A stretch of 64,000 nucleotides of DNA from Candidatus Onthovicinus excrementipullorum (GCA_018712345.1 DVHG01000025.1:124001-188000); one strand, 5' to 3'. Positions 23,189-31,451 are shown, numbered from the stretch's first letter. Numbers and translations: made by a program. The notes: generated from the sequence alone by a model not told the origin.

Positions 23189-23205
23189 CTAAAAACGTCG
23201 GATAC

Positions 23206-23279
23206 AGCGGTATAGTGTAACGGTAACACACCGGACTCTGACTCCGTATTTCTAGGTTCGAATCCTAGTACCGCTGCCA
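23206..23279 (+). tRNA. tRNA-Gln (anticodon CUG)
   Basis: The acceptor stem AGCGGTA/TACCGCT is perfect, the D stem is GTGT/ACAC, and the anticodon loop CTCTGAC gives anticodon CTG. The T arm is CTAGG-TTCGAAT-CCTAG, the discriminator is G and CCA is encoded. The first anticodon-stem pair (C27/T43) is a mismatch. The gene is 74 nt and is read alone from its own promoter, with a terminator 2 nt downstream. CUG is the minor glutamine anticodon, reading only CAG. Confidence 0.93.
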
Positions 23280-23280
23280 T

Positions 23281-23311
23281 GTCGGAACGATTTGTTCGTT
23301 CCGACTTTTTT
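23281..23311 (+). terminator. Terminator of tRNA-Gln
   Basis: GTCGGAACGA and TCGTTCCGAC pair perfectly, followed by six T. Confidence 0.92.
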
Positions 23312-23388
23312 GTTTTCCGGTGCCTTTAGGCATAAAAATTCCCCTCCCGGCTCTGCCGGAGGAAGATCAAAGCGAAAGAGAGAGAACG

Positions 23389-25467
23389 ATGAAACATACT
23401 GTATGCATCAAAACACCGCCGGAGCGCTCGGGCAATCAGTCCATTCCGGATGGAGCGCTCGCCGGCAACGGCGATTTATCGGTAATACTTGGCAGCAGCG
23501 CAACCGGAATGAGAGTTTACATAGCCAAGTGTGACCTTTGGAAGGCGAACGAGCGCCCGGACTCCGACGGGGGGATCAAACCGCTGGGATATGTGGATTT
23601 TGAAATTCCAAAGAATCTCTATGAGCATTACCATGTTGAGCAGCGCATGGACGAGGGCGAGCTCTTTTGCCGTTTTGCAGAAGGGGAAAATTTTGTGCAG
23701 ATCACCATTATGGTCTGCGCAGTCAAAAACGATGTGTTTTTCGACGTGTCGGCAAGTAGCCCTGAGCTGATCCGTGATCCGCAGTTTACAGTTTTTCGCT
23801 GCAATGCCGATGGATGGAATGAAACCAGACAGGACGGCATTCATATCATTACCCGCGTGTTTCAAAATGACAGTCTTGCATTCCCCTGTAAAATCAGCGC
23901 GGGCATGCGGGCTTTTTCACCGAATAAATTTGTGCTTACAGCCGCCACCAATTTTGACAGTGATACATTTGAAACCGACGTGGAATCACATCTGCGGTCT
24001 TTTAATGAGGAGACCTGCCAGCAGGAAAAAAGAGAACATGCCCTCTGGTGGCAGGAGTTTTACAGCAAGTCGGAATTTAAAACGAGCGATGAGCAGCTGG
24101 AATTAAACTGGTATGCCTGTCAGTACCATCTGGCGATCTGTGCGCGCAACAGGGCGTTCCCGCCGGGAATCTATGGCAATTTTATCACAACCGAACGGGT
24201 GAACTGGCACGGGGACTACCACCTGAACTATAATTATGAGGCGCCTTTTTACGCGGCTTTTTCCTCCAATCACCCGGAGCTGACGGATGGGTATACCGCA
24301 CCACTGGAAGCGTTTATGGAGCGAGGCAAAACATGCGCCAAAGAATACCTGAACTGTAAGGGCCTGTTTTATCCCGTTGGATTGTTGCCCAAAGGCCTGT
24401 TTTCGGAATACCGGGACAGCAGCCCGGAAGAATATGAAAAAATGTTTTTGGGCCAGAAGAGCAACGCCGCCTATGCCGCCGTAATCCTGGTCATGCGGTG
24501 GAACAGTACGCGCGATACGGCATATGCTCAGGAGCACATTTATCCGTTCCTGAAGGAAGTGGGCGCGTTCTGGGAGGATTTTTTGGTATTTGAAAACGGC
24601 AGATATGTCATTTATGACGACGCGATCCATGAGGTGCCCTATTATCTGGAGCACTTTAACCCGCGCACTTACCGGAAGCATATACACGCCAAAAACAACC
24701 TGCTCTCTCTGGGGCTTGTTCGGATGGTGTTTCGCGCGCTGCTGGACATCTCCGAGGCACTTGATGCCGATACCGAAAAACGCGAAAAATGGCGCCATAT
24801 TCTGGCGCATATCAGTGGATATCCCACGTTTACCAAGAAGTTTAAAAAGGTTTTCCGCTATACGGAAAAGGGGCCTGCCTGGAATAAGACAAACTTTCTC
24901 TGTCTCCAGCATGTCTATCCGGTGGGGCAGGTTGATCTCAGGGATAAAAAGATGCTTCAAATCGCGCGGAATACCTTCTTTACAAACAACAGATGGTTTG
25001 ACGACAACGCGACAAATTCCGTTTTCCCATGTGCCGCCAGGCTTGGGATAGATCCGGCACTGATTCTTAAAAATCTAAGGCTGAATTATAAAAAATTTCA
25101 GCTGCCAAACCTGCTGATGCTCCACGGGGGCGGATGCCTTGAAAATTGCAGCCTGACGGCTGCAACCCTGAATGAGATGGTACTGCAAAGCTATGACGGC
25201 ATCATCCGGATTTTCCCTAATTGGGATCGGGACATTTCCTGCAGCTTTAAGAATCTGCGTGCTGACGGCGCATTTTTGGTATCGGCACAGATGGAGGAGG
25301 GGGAGATCACCCACATTGAAATTTTCAGCGAGCGGGATGCCCGAGCGGTTTTACAGAATCCCTATGACCGCAGTGTCCTGTCCCCCGATAAGAATCAAAT
25401 CTATACAGACAGACTGATCGAGATCTGTTTTGAAAAGAATCAGCGCATTACGGTAACAAAAGCATAG
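23389..25467 (+). CDS. Divergent GH95-like glycosidase
   Basis: 692 residues without a signal peptide. The fold order resembles GH95: an N-terminal beta-domain (SIPDGALAGNGDLSVILGSS), an alpha-barrel segment with VNWHGDYHLNYNYEAPFYA in place of the fucosidase Asn-x-Asn stretch, and a C-terminal part with NEMVLQSYDGIIRIFPNWDRD that parallels the GH95 end. The GH95 catalytic Asp motif (DGNFG) is not present; the same place reads HGGGCLENCS. It is therefore a relative with altered chemistry or substrate, not a standard fucosidase. The ATG at 23389 has only a weak AAGAGAGAG site. Confidence 0.55.
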   Translation: MKHTVCIKTPPERSGNQSIPDGALAGNGDLSVILGSSATGMRVYIAKCDLWKANERPDSDGGIKPLGYVDFEIPKNLYEHYHVEQRMDEGELFCRFAEGENFVQITIMVCAVKNDVFFDVSASSPELIRDPQFTVFRCNADGWNETRQDGIHIITRVFQNDSLAFPCKISAGMRAFSPNKFVLTAATNFDSDTFETDVESHLRSFNEETCQQEKREHALWWQEFYSKSEFKTSDEQLELNWYACQYHLAICARNRAFPPGIYGNFITTERVNWHGDYHLNYNYEAPFYAAFSSNHPELTDGYTAPLEAFMERGKTCAKEYLNCKGLFYPVGLLPKGLFSEYRDSSPEEYEKMFLGQKSNAAYAAVILVMRWNSTRDTAYAQEHIYPFLKEVGAFWEDFLVFENGRYVIYDDAIHEVPYYLEHFNPRTYRKHIHAKNNLLSLGLVRMVFRALLDISEALDADTEKREKWRHILAHISGYPTFTKKFKKVFRYTEKGPAWNKTNFLCLQHVYPVGQVDLRDKKMLQIARNTFFTNNRWFDDNATNSVFPCAARLGIDPALILKNLRLNYKKFQLPNLLMLHGGGCLENCSLTAATLNEMVLQSYDGIIRIFPNWDRDISCSFKNLRADGAFLVSAQMEEGEITHIEIFSERDARAVLQNPYDRSVLSPDKNQIYTDRLIEICFEKNQRITVTKA

Positions 25468-25539
25468 AATGTCTGTGTGCATTTTCGGGGATGTGTCAGA
25501 CGACGGCGAAAAATCAGGGCTTTGACAAGGGAGTGGGAT

Positions 25540-25719
25540 ATGGCGTTTTTTCCTGGGAATGGAGCAGTTCCGCCCGGTATAGCAGTCAAACAGGTGCACG
25601 GGCTCATTTTTACCCGGGATGGCAGGATAGAGAACGGATCAGCGTCCGTTCTCTTTTTGTATGAAGAAAATCACTCGCAAGGCGAGTGGTTCAAAAGAAG
25701 CCTAAAGGCGATGATGTAG
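25540..25719 (+). pseudogene. Short ORF, possible remnant of a Nudix-like gene
   Basis: An ORF of 59 codons starts ATGGCG after GGGAGTGG. Residues 15-29 (AVKQVHGLIFTRDGR) resemble the first strands of Nudix hydrolases, but no Nudix box follows. The frame then runs through a terminator (25629-25658) and into the IS200 left end. Either a truncated gene or chance. Confidence 0.2.
25629..25658 (+). terminator. Terminator upstream of the IS200 element
   Basis: AGAGAACGGA and TCCGTTCTCT pair perfectly around TCAGCG, followed by TTTTG. Confidence 0.85.
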
Positions 25720-26350
25720 ACAGAAAAACTCCCTTTGCTTAGAATAAGGGTGCGGTCTGCCAACTGCACGAAAAAGCAAAGGGAGGTCATTGTGATGAAT
25801 GACGTAAACAGTTTATCGCATACAAAATGGAATTGCAAGTACCACATAGTATTTGCTCCAAAGTATCGCCGGAAGGTGATATATGGGAAGTTGCGTTCAG
25901 ACATGGGGAAAATCCTGAGGAGGGTATGTGGGTATAAACACGTAGAAATCATAGAAGCCCATGCAATGCCAGATCATATACATATGTTGCTATCCATACC
26001 GCAAAAATTGAGCGTAGGTGAGCTCATGGGGTGTTTGAAAGGGAAAAGTACGCTGATGATATTTGAGAGGCATGCAAACCTAAAGTACAAATATGGACGA
26101 AGAGTATTCTGGGCAAAGGGATACTACGTCAGTGCAGTAGAAGGAAACAAAGAGGGAATAGCCCGATACATCAGAGAACAGGGAAAGAGAACATGATGTA
26201 CGATCAATTAACAATCAAAGAGTACACAGATCCATTTAAGAAGTAAAACCGATGCAGTCAGTAGCTTCAGCGAACAACACGCCTCTTTAGAGGCGGCTGG
26301 TATCATGCCCTTTTAGGGCTGTTCTAAAACCACCGGCTTCGCCGGTGAAT
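25665..26350 (+). mobile_element. IS200-type insertion sequence (IS200/IS605 family, tnpA only)
   Basis: The element carries one Y1 transposase gene and no tnpB. A left subterminal hairpin, CACTCGC-AAG-GCGAGTG, lies at 25672-25688. Right-end hairpins are GCCTC-TTTA-GAGGC near 26281, GCCC-TTTTA-GGGC near 26308, and CACCGGC-TTC-GCCGGTG near 26330-26346. These elements move as single-stranded DNA and make no target duplication, so the exact ends cannot be read here and the limits given are approximate. The right end overlaps the 3' end of the AraC regulator gene. Confidence 0.8.
25795..26246 (+). pseudogene. tnpA: IS200 TnpA transposase, frameshifted near the C-terminus
   Basis: The first frame (25795-26196) encodes 133 residues with the HUH motif in MPDHIHMLL and the region of the catalytic Tyr (AKGYYVSAV), then stops after REQGKRT. 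The usual family ending resumes in another frame: from about 26187 to TAA 26246 one reads ENMMYDQLTIKEYTDPFKK. A single-base shift around 26181-26190 would restore a normal ~150-residue protein. Catalytic residues lie before the shift, so activity of the short form is not excluded. The start follows GGGAGG. Confidence 0.8.
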
Positions 26351-27413
26351 ATTTATTTTTATACTGCAGTGGAGTAAGGCTGTAATATTTTTTAAAGGTT
26401 CGGATAAACTGCGTTGGGTCCTGATAGCCCACATGCTCACAGACCTGCTCTACCTTCATTGGCGTTTGGGACAGTAGCTGTGTAGCATGCTCCATCCTGA
26501 TTTTCTGGATAATGCTTGAAAAGGTAAAACCTGTCTGCTTTTTGATCATCGTACTCAGGTAGGCGGGGCTGAGGTGAAAGTGTTCAGCCGTTCCACTCAG
26601 AGTGGCGGTCCGATAGTTCTGGCGCACATAGTTTTCAATGGCGGTCATCCGTTCATCGACCCCCTGATCTCCTGAGGAAAAGTCAATTGTGTGTTCATAA
26701 TTTTGGACCAGATAAGGGAAAAAGGCGGCCAGCAATCCGTCGAGCATATGGTTATAATGACGCTTTTTTTCCAGTTGCTGCGTCATCATGCACAGCAGGA
26801 GTTCGGGCAGGAAGGCATCCTGCCCGCAGTGGAAAGTAAGAGAGTTGCGGTAGTGCTTCGCGTATAGCGTTTGGGCGAAGTAGGCGGAGAGCGCCGTTCC
26901 GCTGCGCATCAGCACGGAAAAGACGCTGTCAAAGGTGGTCTTTCGAATTTTGATGTTCAGGGTGACGCTGTCCGGCTCCGTGCGCAGATAGTGACGGACA
27001 TTCGGTGGGATGATTGTGACGTCGCCCTGCCCTACGAGGATCGTCTCCTCGTCCACCTGATGAAGGCATTGTCCCCGGATCGTACAGACGATTTCAAAAA
27101 AATCGTGGCTGTGGGCAAAGATGTCAATATATCGCGGAACGCGCTGAACCTCCGAGTTGGCACCTGGGGAGATGAACAGATATTCCCGAAGGATTGCCGA
27201 GGGGTAATCCCCCAATTTTGATGTAAGCCATTTTTTGTATGCATCTGCATCCGTGCCCTTTAGGACAGAAAAGTCCCTGGGGTTGTCCTGCTGCTGCAGG
27301 TAGATCAGGTCAAGGCAGTCGAGATATTTATTGGTCTCCAGGAAATAGGCGTACCCGAGTTGTTCTTCCTCGTCCAGCGTCGTCAGCCGGGCATAGGTTT
27401 TATCCAGCTGCAT
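26313..27413 (-). CDS. AraC-family regulator with N-terminal cupin domain
   Basis: 366 residues. Residues ~1-90 are a helical N-terminal region without recognised domain; ~95-170 form an AraC-type cupin (IFAHSHDFFEIVCTIRG). The C-terminal ~100 residues hold the two helix-turn-helices (AEHFHLSPAYLSTMIKKQTG; VCEHVGYQDPTQFIRTFKKYY). The natural end of such proteins is near LTPLQYKNKY. The last 11 residues here (SPAKPVVLEQP) are read from the IS200 right-end hairpins. The ATG at 27413 follows GGGGGGAGAG. It is divergent from the alpha/beta hydrolase gene, its likely target. Confidence 0.88.
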   Translation of the reverse strand: MQLDKTYARLTTLDEEEQLGYAYFLETNKYLDCLDLIYLQQQDNPRDFSVLKGTDADAYKKWLTSKLGDYPSAILREYLFISPGANSEVQRVPRYIDIFAHSHDFFEIVCTIRGQCLHQVDEETILVGQGDVTIIPPNVRHYLRTEPDSVTLNIKIRKTTFDSVFSVLMRSGTALSAYFAQTLYAKHYRNSLTFHCGQDAFLPELLLCMMTQQLEKKRHYNHMLDGLLAAFFPYLVQNYEHTIDFSSGDQGVDERMTAIENYVRQNYRTATLSGTAEHFHLSPAYLSTMIKKQTGFTFSSIIQKIRMEHATQLLSQTPMKVEQVCEHVGYQDPTQFIRTFKKYYSLTPLQYKNKYSPAKPVVLEQP

Positions 27414-27582
27414 AAGCTCTCCCCCCGTGCGTACATTTTACCAATTGTATCATAAATCTTCAAAAAAGAAAATAGTACCGATAATTTAACGAAAAATATG
27501 TTATTTATTTAACTTCTTAACTGTGATATGATTGTAATTGAACTCGGAACGCACATCATCCGGAATTATTTGGAGGGAGATA

Positions 27583-28593
27583 ATGGAAGTGATTGGTATT
27601 TTTTTAGGAATTGCTGCGGCCTTAATCGGTGGGGGGCTACTGTACCTTTTCTGTTCGCCGATGCCGGTAGTCCGGCTGATTCGGCGCGGTGATAACTTCA
27701 GCGTGACGTATCCGCCTGATTATGAGGCAACCAGTGAACAAGTCGAGATCCTGCGGAATCTGGCCTATCCCTCCCGAGAGGGGAAAAACAGCTATGATCT
27801 GTATCTGCCTAAGGGAGAGGGACGATATCCGCTCGTCGTCTGGGTGCACGGCGGATCCTTTGTGGCCGGGGATAAGGCTTCCATGGAGAATTGGGGGGTG
27901 ATGCTGGCCGGAAGCGGCTATGCGGCGGCGCTCATCAACTATGAGCGGGCGCCCGAGGCATCATATCCTGCGCAGATCCGCCAGATCGCACAGGCTGTTC
28001 GGGCCATTGCAGAGTCGGTGGAGGGCCATGAAAAGCTCAATATGGAGTGTGTGGCGATTGCGGGGGATTCGGCCGGTGCGCACATGGCAGCGCAGTTTGC
28101 ACTGCTGCACACCAATCCGAAATTTGCCCAGCGGCTGGGAATTTCGTCCCCGCTCCCGCCCACGGCGCTCAAGTGCGCGCTGCTCTACTGCGGCCCGTTT
28201 CAGCTGGAAGATCTGCTGCATGCGGACAGCCACGTTCTTCGGTTTTTGGCGGGGCGGATTGGTCAGTGCTATCTTGGCACCCGAAAGTGGAAGAGTTCCC
28301 CGCTGCTGGATACCCTGACCCTCAAGAATTTTATCACGGGTGATTTTGTCCCAGCCTATATCACGGATGGCAACACGCTTTCATTTGAGAGTCATGGGCG
28401 TGCGCTTGCCGAATCGCTCAAGGCGACGGGGGTTGAGGTCCGGGAGCGGTATTTTGACAAGGAAAAATATGGTGAAGTAGGACACGGCTATGAGGCCCAG
28501 CTCGCAACGGAGCCGGCGGCCATATGCCTGCGTGATACACTCGAATTTTTAAAAGCACATATGGTGTGCCCGGAACCGGACAGGAGAGAATAA
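27583..28593 (+). CDS. Membrane-anchored alpha/beta hydrolase (esterase/lipase-like)
   Basis: 336 residues. Residues 2-25 form a hydrophobic anchor. The oxyanion motif WVHGGSF, nucleophile elbow GDSAG (Ser163) and late His in GHGYE match the hormone-sensitive-lipase/carboxylesterase-like branch that includes carbohydrate acetyl esterases. The ATG at 27583 follows TTGGAGGGAGA. The next gene (SGNH hydrolase) is 19 bp away, so two esterase-type genes form one unit, divergent from an AraC regulator. Deacetylation of glycans is plausible but unproven. Confidence 0.82.
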   Translation: MEVIGIFLGIAAALIGGGLLYLFCSPMPVVRLIRRGDNFSVTYPPDYEATSEQVEILRNLAYPSREGKNSYDLYLPKGEGRYPLVVWVHGGSFVAGDKASMENWGVMLAGSGYAAALINYERAPEASYPAQIRQIAQAVRAIAESVEGHEKLNMECVAIAGDSAGAHMAAQFALLHTNPKFAQRLGISSPLPPTALKCALLYCGPFQLEDLLHADSHVLRFLAGRIGQCYLGTRKWKSSPLLDTLTLKNFITGDFVPAYITDGNTLSFESHGRALAESLKATGVEVRERYFDKEKYGEVGHGYEAQLATEPAAICLRDTLEFLKAHMVCPEPDRRE

Positions 28594-28612
28594 AGAGATG
28601 GAGGAATTAAAA

Positions 28613-29350
28613 ATGGATCGGAAAAAGGCATGGAAAATTGGTCTGCTCTCGGCACTTTTCCCCACCGTCGTGGCCGTTCTGGCAATCGGTGTGATCGTAT
28701 TTGTGTTTCAGTATGTGTCCAATAATGGACTGGTGGAAATTGAGCGTAAGACCGGATATTACGCTCAGCTGGCCGAATATGCGCCCAAAAAAGCAACGGT
28801 GTTTTTTGGCGATTCCATTACGGAGATCTGCCCGATCGAGGACCTTTACGGCGATTATGCGGAGCAGTCGGGCTCCCCGGTGATCAATCGTGGCATCAGT
28901 TCCGAGACGACAGCCTCCATGCTGGCGCGGGTTAATGAGAGTGTTATTGCCCTCCAGCCGCGCAACCTCGTTATGCTGATGGGGATCAACGACCTGAATC
29001 AGGGTATTGCGCCGGCGGAGGCGGCCGGGAATATCCGTGCCATTATTCAACGGGTAAAGGAGGAATCGCCGCAGACGAATATCGTTTTACAGTCCGTATA
29101 CCCCACGGATATCAAGCGGGAGAGCTTCTATGAGCCGCTCCACATCTTTGCTGATAATGATCAGGTTTTGGCCCTCAACGGGCTGTTGGCGGAGCTGGCT
29201 GCGGAAGAGAACATCCGCTATGTGGATCTGACGTCCGTTTTGGCAGATGAAAGCGGCTATCTCCGCGATGACTACACCTATGACGGTGTTCATCCCAGCA
29301 CTTCAGGATACCTTGCCGTCCGGGATCTGATTATTGCCGAGTTGGTCTGA
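28613..29350 (+). CDS. SGNH/GDSL-type esterase with N-terminal membrane anchor
   Basis: 245 residues. After a hydrophobic anchor (~8-31) come block I GDSIT with Ser68, block III MGINDLN, and block V DGVHP with Asp224/His227: the full SGNH catalytic set. Such enzymes remove acyl groups from sugars, lipids or peptidoglycan. The ATG at 28613 has GGAGG 8 nt upstream; the in-frame ATG at 28598 would also work with GGAGAG. Paired with the upstream alpha/beta hydrolase. Confidence 0.85.
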   Translation: MDRKKAWKIGLLSALFPTVVAVLAIGVIVFVFQYVSNNGLVEIERKTGYYAQLAEYAPKKATVFFGDSITEICPIEDLYGDYAEQSGSPVINRGISSETTASMLARVNESVIALQPRNLVMLMGINDLNQGIAPAEAAGNIRAIIQRVKEESPQTNIVLQSVYPTDIKRESFYEPLHIFADNDQVLALNGLLAELAAEENIRYVDLTSVLADESGYLRDDYTYDGVHPSTSGYLAVRDLIIAELV

Positions 29351-29412
29351 ACCCAGGAAATAGAAAATTTCTGCAAAATTATCCATTTGGGGCATGCGGC
29401 GGAACAGAATAG

Positions 29413-29441
29413 TTGACCCTGCGGCGATCGTGTGTTAAAGT
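29413..29441 (+). promoter_or_regulatory. Promoter of the small HTH gene
   Basis: TTGACC (29413-29418), 17 bp, TAAAGT (29436-29441). Confidence 0.55.
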
Positions 29442-29478
29442 AGTAGGGAAACAGCGGCAGGAATGGGGGCGCATAAGG

Positions 29479-29805
29479 ATGGAGCTTTCCTTTGTGGCAG
29501 AACGGATTACACAGCTGCGGATGGAGAAGAACGTGTCCGAGCATCGGATGAGCCTGGATCTGAATATGGGCCATGGCTATATCCACAATATTACCTCCGG
29601 CAACGCGCTGCCGTCCATGGAGGCTTTTTTCCGGATCTGTGACTACTTCGGCATCACACCGCAGGAGTTTTTTAACACGACTTCCTCCAATTCCCAGCTT
29701 GTCTGCGAGGCGGAACGGGAGATCCGCCGCCTGGACCGGCGCGATCTGCGGGCGTTTGTCTACCTGCTGCGCCGATTTAATGAGAATAAGCCAGACCGGC
29801 AGTGA
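29479..29805 (+). CDS. Small XRE-like helix-turn-helix protein
   Basis: 108 residues. MELSFVAERITQLRMEKNVS and the following SLDLNMGHGYIHNITSG form a helix-turn-helix of the Cro/C1 type, then GITPQEFF and a charged C-terminal helix (REIRRLDRRDLRAFVYLLRR). This layout is common in short regulators of clostridial genomes. The target is unknown. The ATG at 29479 has only a weak site; an upstream in-frame region has no start signal. Confidence 0.8.
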   Translation: MELSFVAERITQLRMEKNVSEHRMSLDLNMGHGYIHNITSGNALPSMEAFFRICDYFGITPQEFFNTTSSNSQLVCEAEREIRRLDRRDLRAFVYLLRRFNENKPDRQ

Positions 29806-29819
29806 GGTCTGCACAGAAA

Positions 29820-29847
29820 ACAGCCGGGCGCATATGCGCCCGGCTGT
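29820..29847. terminator. Bidirectional terminator
   Basis: ACAGCCGGGCGCAT and ATGCGCCCGGCTGT form a perfect 28-bp palindrome between the convergent HTH gene and the SASP gene. GTTTTC follows it on the minus strand. Confidence 0.8.
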
Positions 29848-29866
29848 CTGCCTGTTACGGCGAAGG

Positions 29867-30064
29867 TTATTTCATGCCGTTCTCGTAGGCCTGGATCATC
29901 TTCTTGACCATCTGGCCGCCGATAGAACCCGCCTGGCGGGAAGTGAGGTCGCCGTTGTAACCCTGCTTCAGGTTGACGCCGACTTCATTGGCAGCCTCCA
30001 TCTTGAACCTGTTGAGCGCCTCGCGGGCCTCAGGAACCATGCTGGAATTACCGTTCTTAGCCAT
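29867..30064 (-). CDS. Alpha/beta-type small acid-soluble spore protein
   Basis: 65 residues. EAANEVGV (23-30) is the germination-protease cleavage region, and GDLTSRQAGSIGGQMVKKMI is the DNA-binding signature of alpha/beta-type SASPs, which coat and protect DNA in the forespore. The start follows AAGGAGTG. A promoter of sigma-G type lies about 55 bp upstream of the ATG, as expected for a forespore gene. Confidence 0.96.
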   Translation of the reverse strand: MAKNGNSSMVPEAREALNRFKMEAANEVGVNLKQGYNGDLTSRQAGSIGGQMVKKMIQAYENGMK

Positions 30065-30117
30065 TGTAGATTTACACTCCTTTTATCTTTTTTTGATCGA
30101 TTTTGCGTCTGCCTTCA

Positions 30118-30146
30118 TAGTATGAGATTTCATTCGGGAAATATCA
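30118..30146 (-). promoter_or_regulatory. Sigma-G-type promoter of the SASP gene
   Basis: On the minus strand TGATA (30146-30142), 17 bp, CATACTA (30124-30118). The -10 matches the forespore consensus exactly. Confidence 0.6.
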
Positions 30147-30223
30147 GTGTAAAGTTTTGGCAGCGTTGGATACCTGAAATTCTGCACTTCTGCTGTATGG
30201 GGTTATATTCATTCGTGCATCAC

Positions 30224-30252
30224 TTGATTTAAAAAGTGTATGAGTGTATAAT
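30224..30252 (+). promoter_or_regulatory. Strong promoter with a ~315-nt leader before the DUF6338-like gene
   Basis: TTGATT (30224-30229), 17 bp, a perfect TATAAT (30247-30252). The stretch 30260-30573 has no gene. It contains small hairpins such as CCCGT/ACGGG near 30416-30435 and CCCGC/GCGGG near 30489-30512. A leader RNA or small RNA could be encoded; I recognise no known RNA family. Confidence 0.55.
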
Positions 30253-30573
30253 ATAAAATCATAATTGAGTAAATTTCAAATTTCGGTGTGCTGAAAAAAT
30301 GGTGATCCACAGCAGCTGATAGGAAGCAATTTAATGAGTGAAAAGACAGAAATTCAACGCTAAACCATCTAATGAAGCGGTTGGCAAAGGCTGTCGGAAT
30401 TTGAAAGAAAAATCCCGTGTCAACCGAACGGGCATGAAAATGGATTCTTCACACTGTAATCCGGTATATTATTGAATGCGGAAGGCCCCCCGCGAATGCC
30501 CTTTTGCGGGAAATGGGCGATTCCGTCCCTGTAATTACATCTGCTTCGGGAATGTGCGTAGGGGAGGTCAGCA

Positions 30574-31173
30574 ATGGCAATCGGGTCTTTTGATGTGGTG
30601 CTTTACACTTGTGTTTTTTTGCTGCCGGGCTTTATTATGAAAAGCATTATAGATGCTTTTGTGCCGCCGCAAAAATTCCGCGAAGCAAAATACTTTTTAA
30701 CTTGCCTGCTGTACAGCATAATAAACTGCGCTCTATTGAGTTGGCTGTATGTTATTATTTCCAGTCTGTATCGGGAGCATCCGTACTGGTACTGGATTGT
30801 ACTGCTGCTGGTCAATATAGGTGGAGCAGTCATATTGGGCGTTTTAACTGGGGCAATTCGTAAGTTTGATGTTGTAGACCGGATTTTTCAAAAGTTTGGG
30901 ATCTCCAAAATACATCCGATTCCAACGGCTTGGGACTACTGGTTTTCAAATCAGAAAGAAGAGATATGGGTTATAGTTACCCTAATTGGCGGTCAAAAAA
31001 TATGCGGAAAATATTCGTATATTTCCTTTGCATCCTCTGAGCCGGAAGAGAGGGATCTGTATTTAGAGGAAATCTATGATGTGAATGAGCGGGATGAGTG
31101 GACCTGCAAGGAACGGACGAGGGGGATTTTAATCGCAAAAGGGCAGATCGCCACGATCGAATTTATATCATGA
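30574..31173 (+). CDS. DUF6338-like membrane protein
   Basis: 199 residues. Three hydrophobic segments lie at about 9-27, 45-65 and 71-95, followed by a ~100-residue soluble part. The soluble part has PTAWDYWFSNQKEEIWVIVT, YSYISFASSEPEERDLYLE and a C-terminal strand ending GQIATIEFIS. This layout matches the uncharacterised DUF6338 type as I remember it. No catalytic motif is evident. The start follows GGGAGG. A 55-codon gene begins 12 bp after its stop, so the two are probably one unit. Confidence 0.6.
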   Translation: MAIGSFDVVLYTCVFLLPGFIMKSIIDAFVPPQKFREAKYFLTCLLYSIINCALLSWLYVIISSLYREHPYWYWIVLLLVNIGGAVILGVLTGAIRKFDVVDRIFQKFGISKIHPIPTAWDYWFSNQKEEIWVIVTLIGGQKICGKYSYISFASSEPEERDLYLEEIYDVNERDEWTCKERTRGILIAKGQIATIEFIS

Positions 31174-31185
31174 GGAGATATTAGT

Positions 31186-31353
31186 ATGTTCGGAAGTAAA
31201 AAACGGAGCAATAGAAACCGGCCATCACTGGAAAAAAGAGGATACCAGCCAAAAATGTACGAAGGTTACCGCCCGATCAAGCCGATCAAAAGCCAGCCCC
31301 CCAACAAAGGGAGCAGCGTGCAGCCGGCTCCAACAGGGAAAAACAGCAAATGA
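31186..31353 (+). CDS. Small basic Pro/Gly-rich protein partnered with the DUF6338-like gene
   Basis: 55 residues beginning MFGSKKRSNRNRPSLEKRGY, then a repeated Gly-Tyr-x-Pro theme (RGYQPKM, EGYRPIKPIK) and a Pro/Ser/Gly/Lys tail. It is strongly basic and probably unstructured. The ATG lies after GAGGAG with 7-nt spacing. I recognise no family function. Proteins of similar look seem to sit next to DUF6338 genes elsewhere, but I cannot verify that here. Confidence 0.6.
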   Translation: MFGSKKRSNRNRPSLEKRGYQPKMYEGYRPIKPIKSQPPNKGSSVQPAPTGKNSK

Positions 31354-31422
31354 GAAGATGAACAATTTTTTGTTCTTGTAAAATTCAATTTAAGGACTCA
31401 ATCGGGAAAGTCGGTGTCTGGA

Positions 31423-31451
31423 TTGCATTTTTTATGGGAAACCGATATAAT
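31423..31451 (+). promoter_or_regulatory. Promoter of the GtrA-like gene
   Basis: TTGCAT (31423-31428), 17 bp, TATAAT (31446-31451). Confidence 0.7.
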
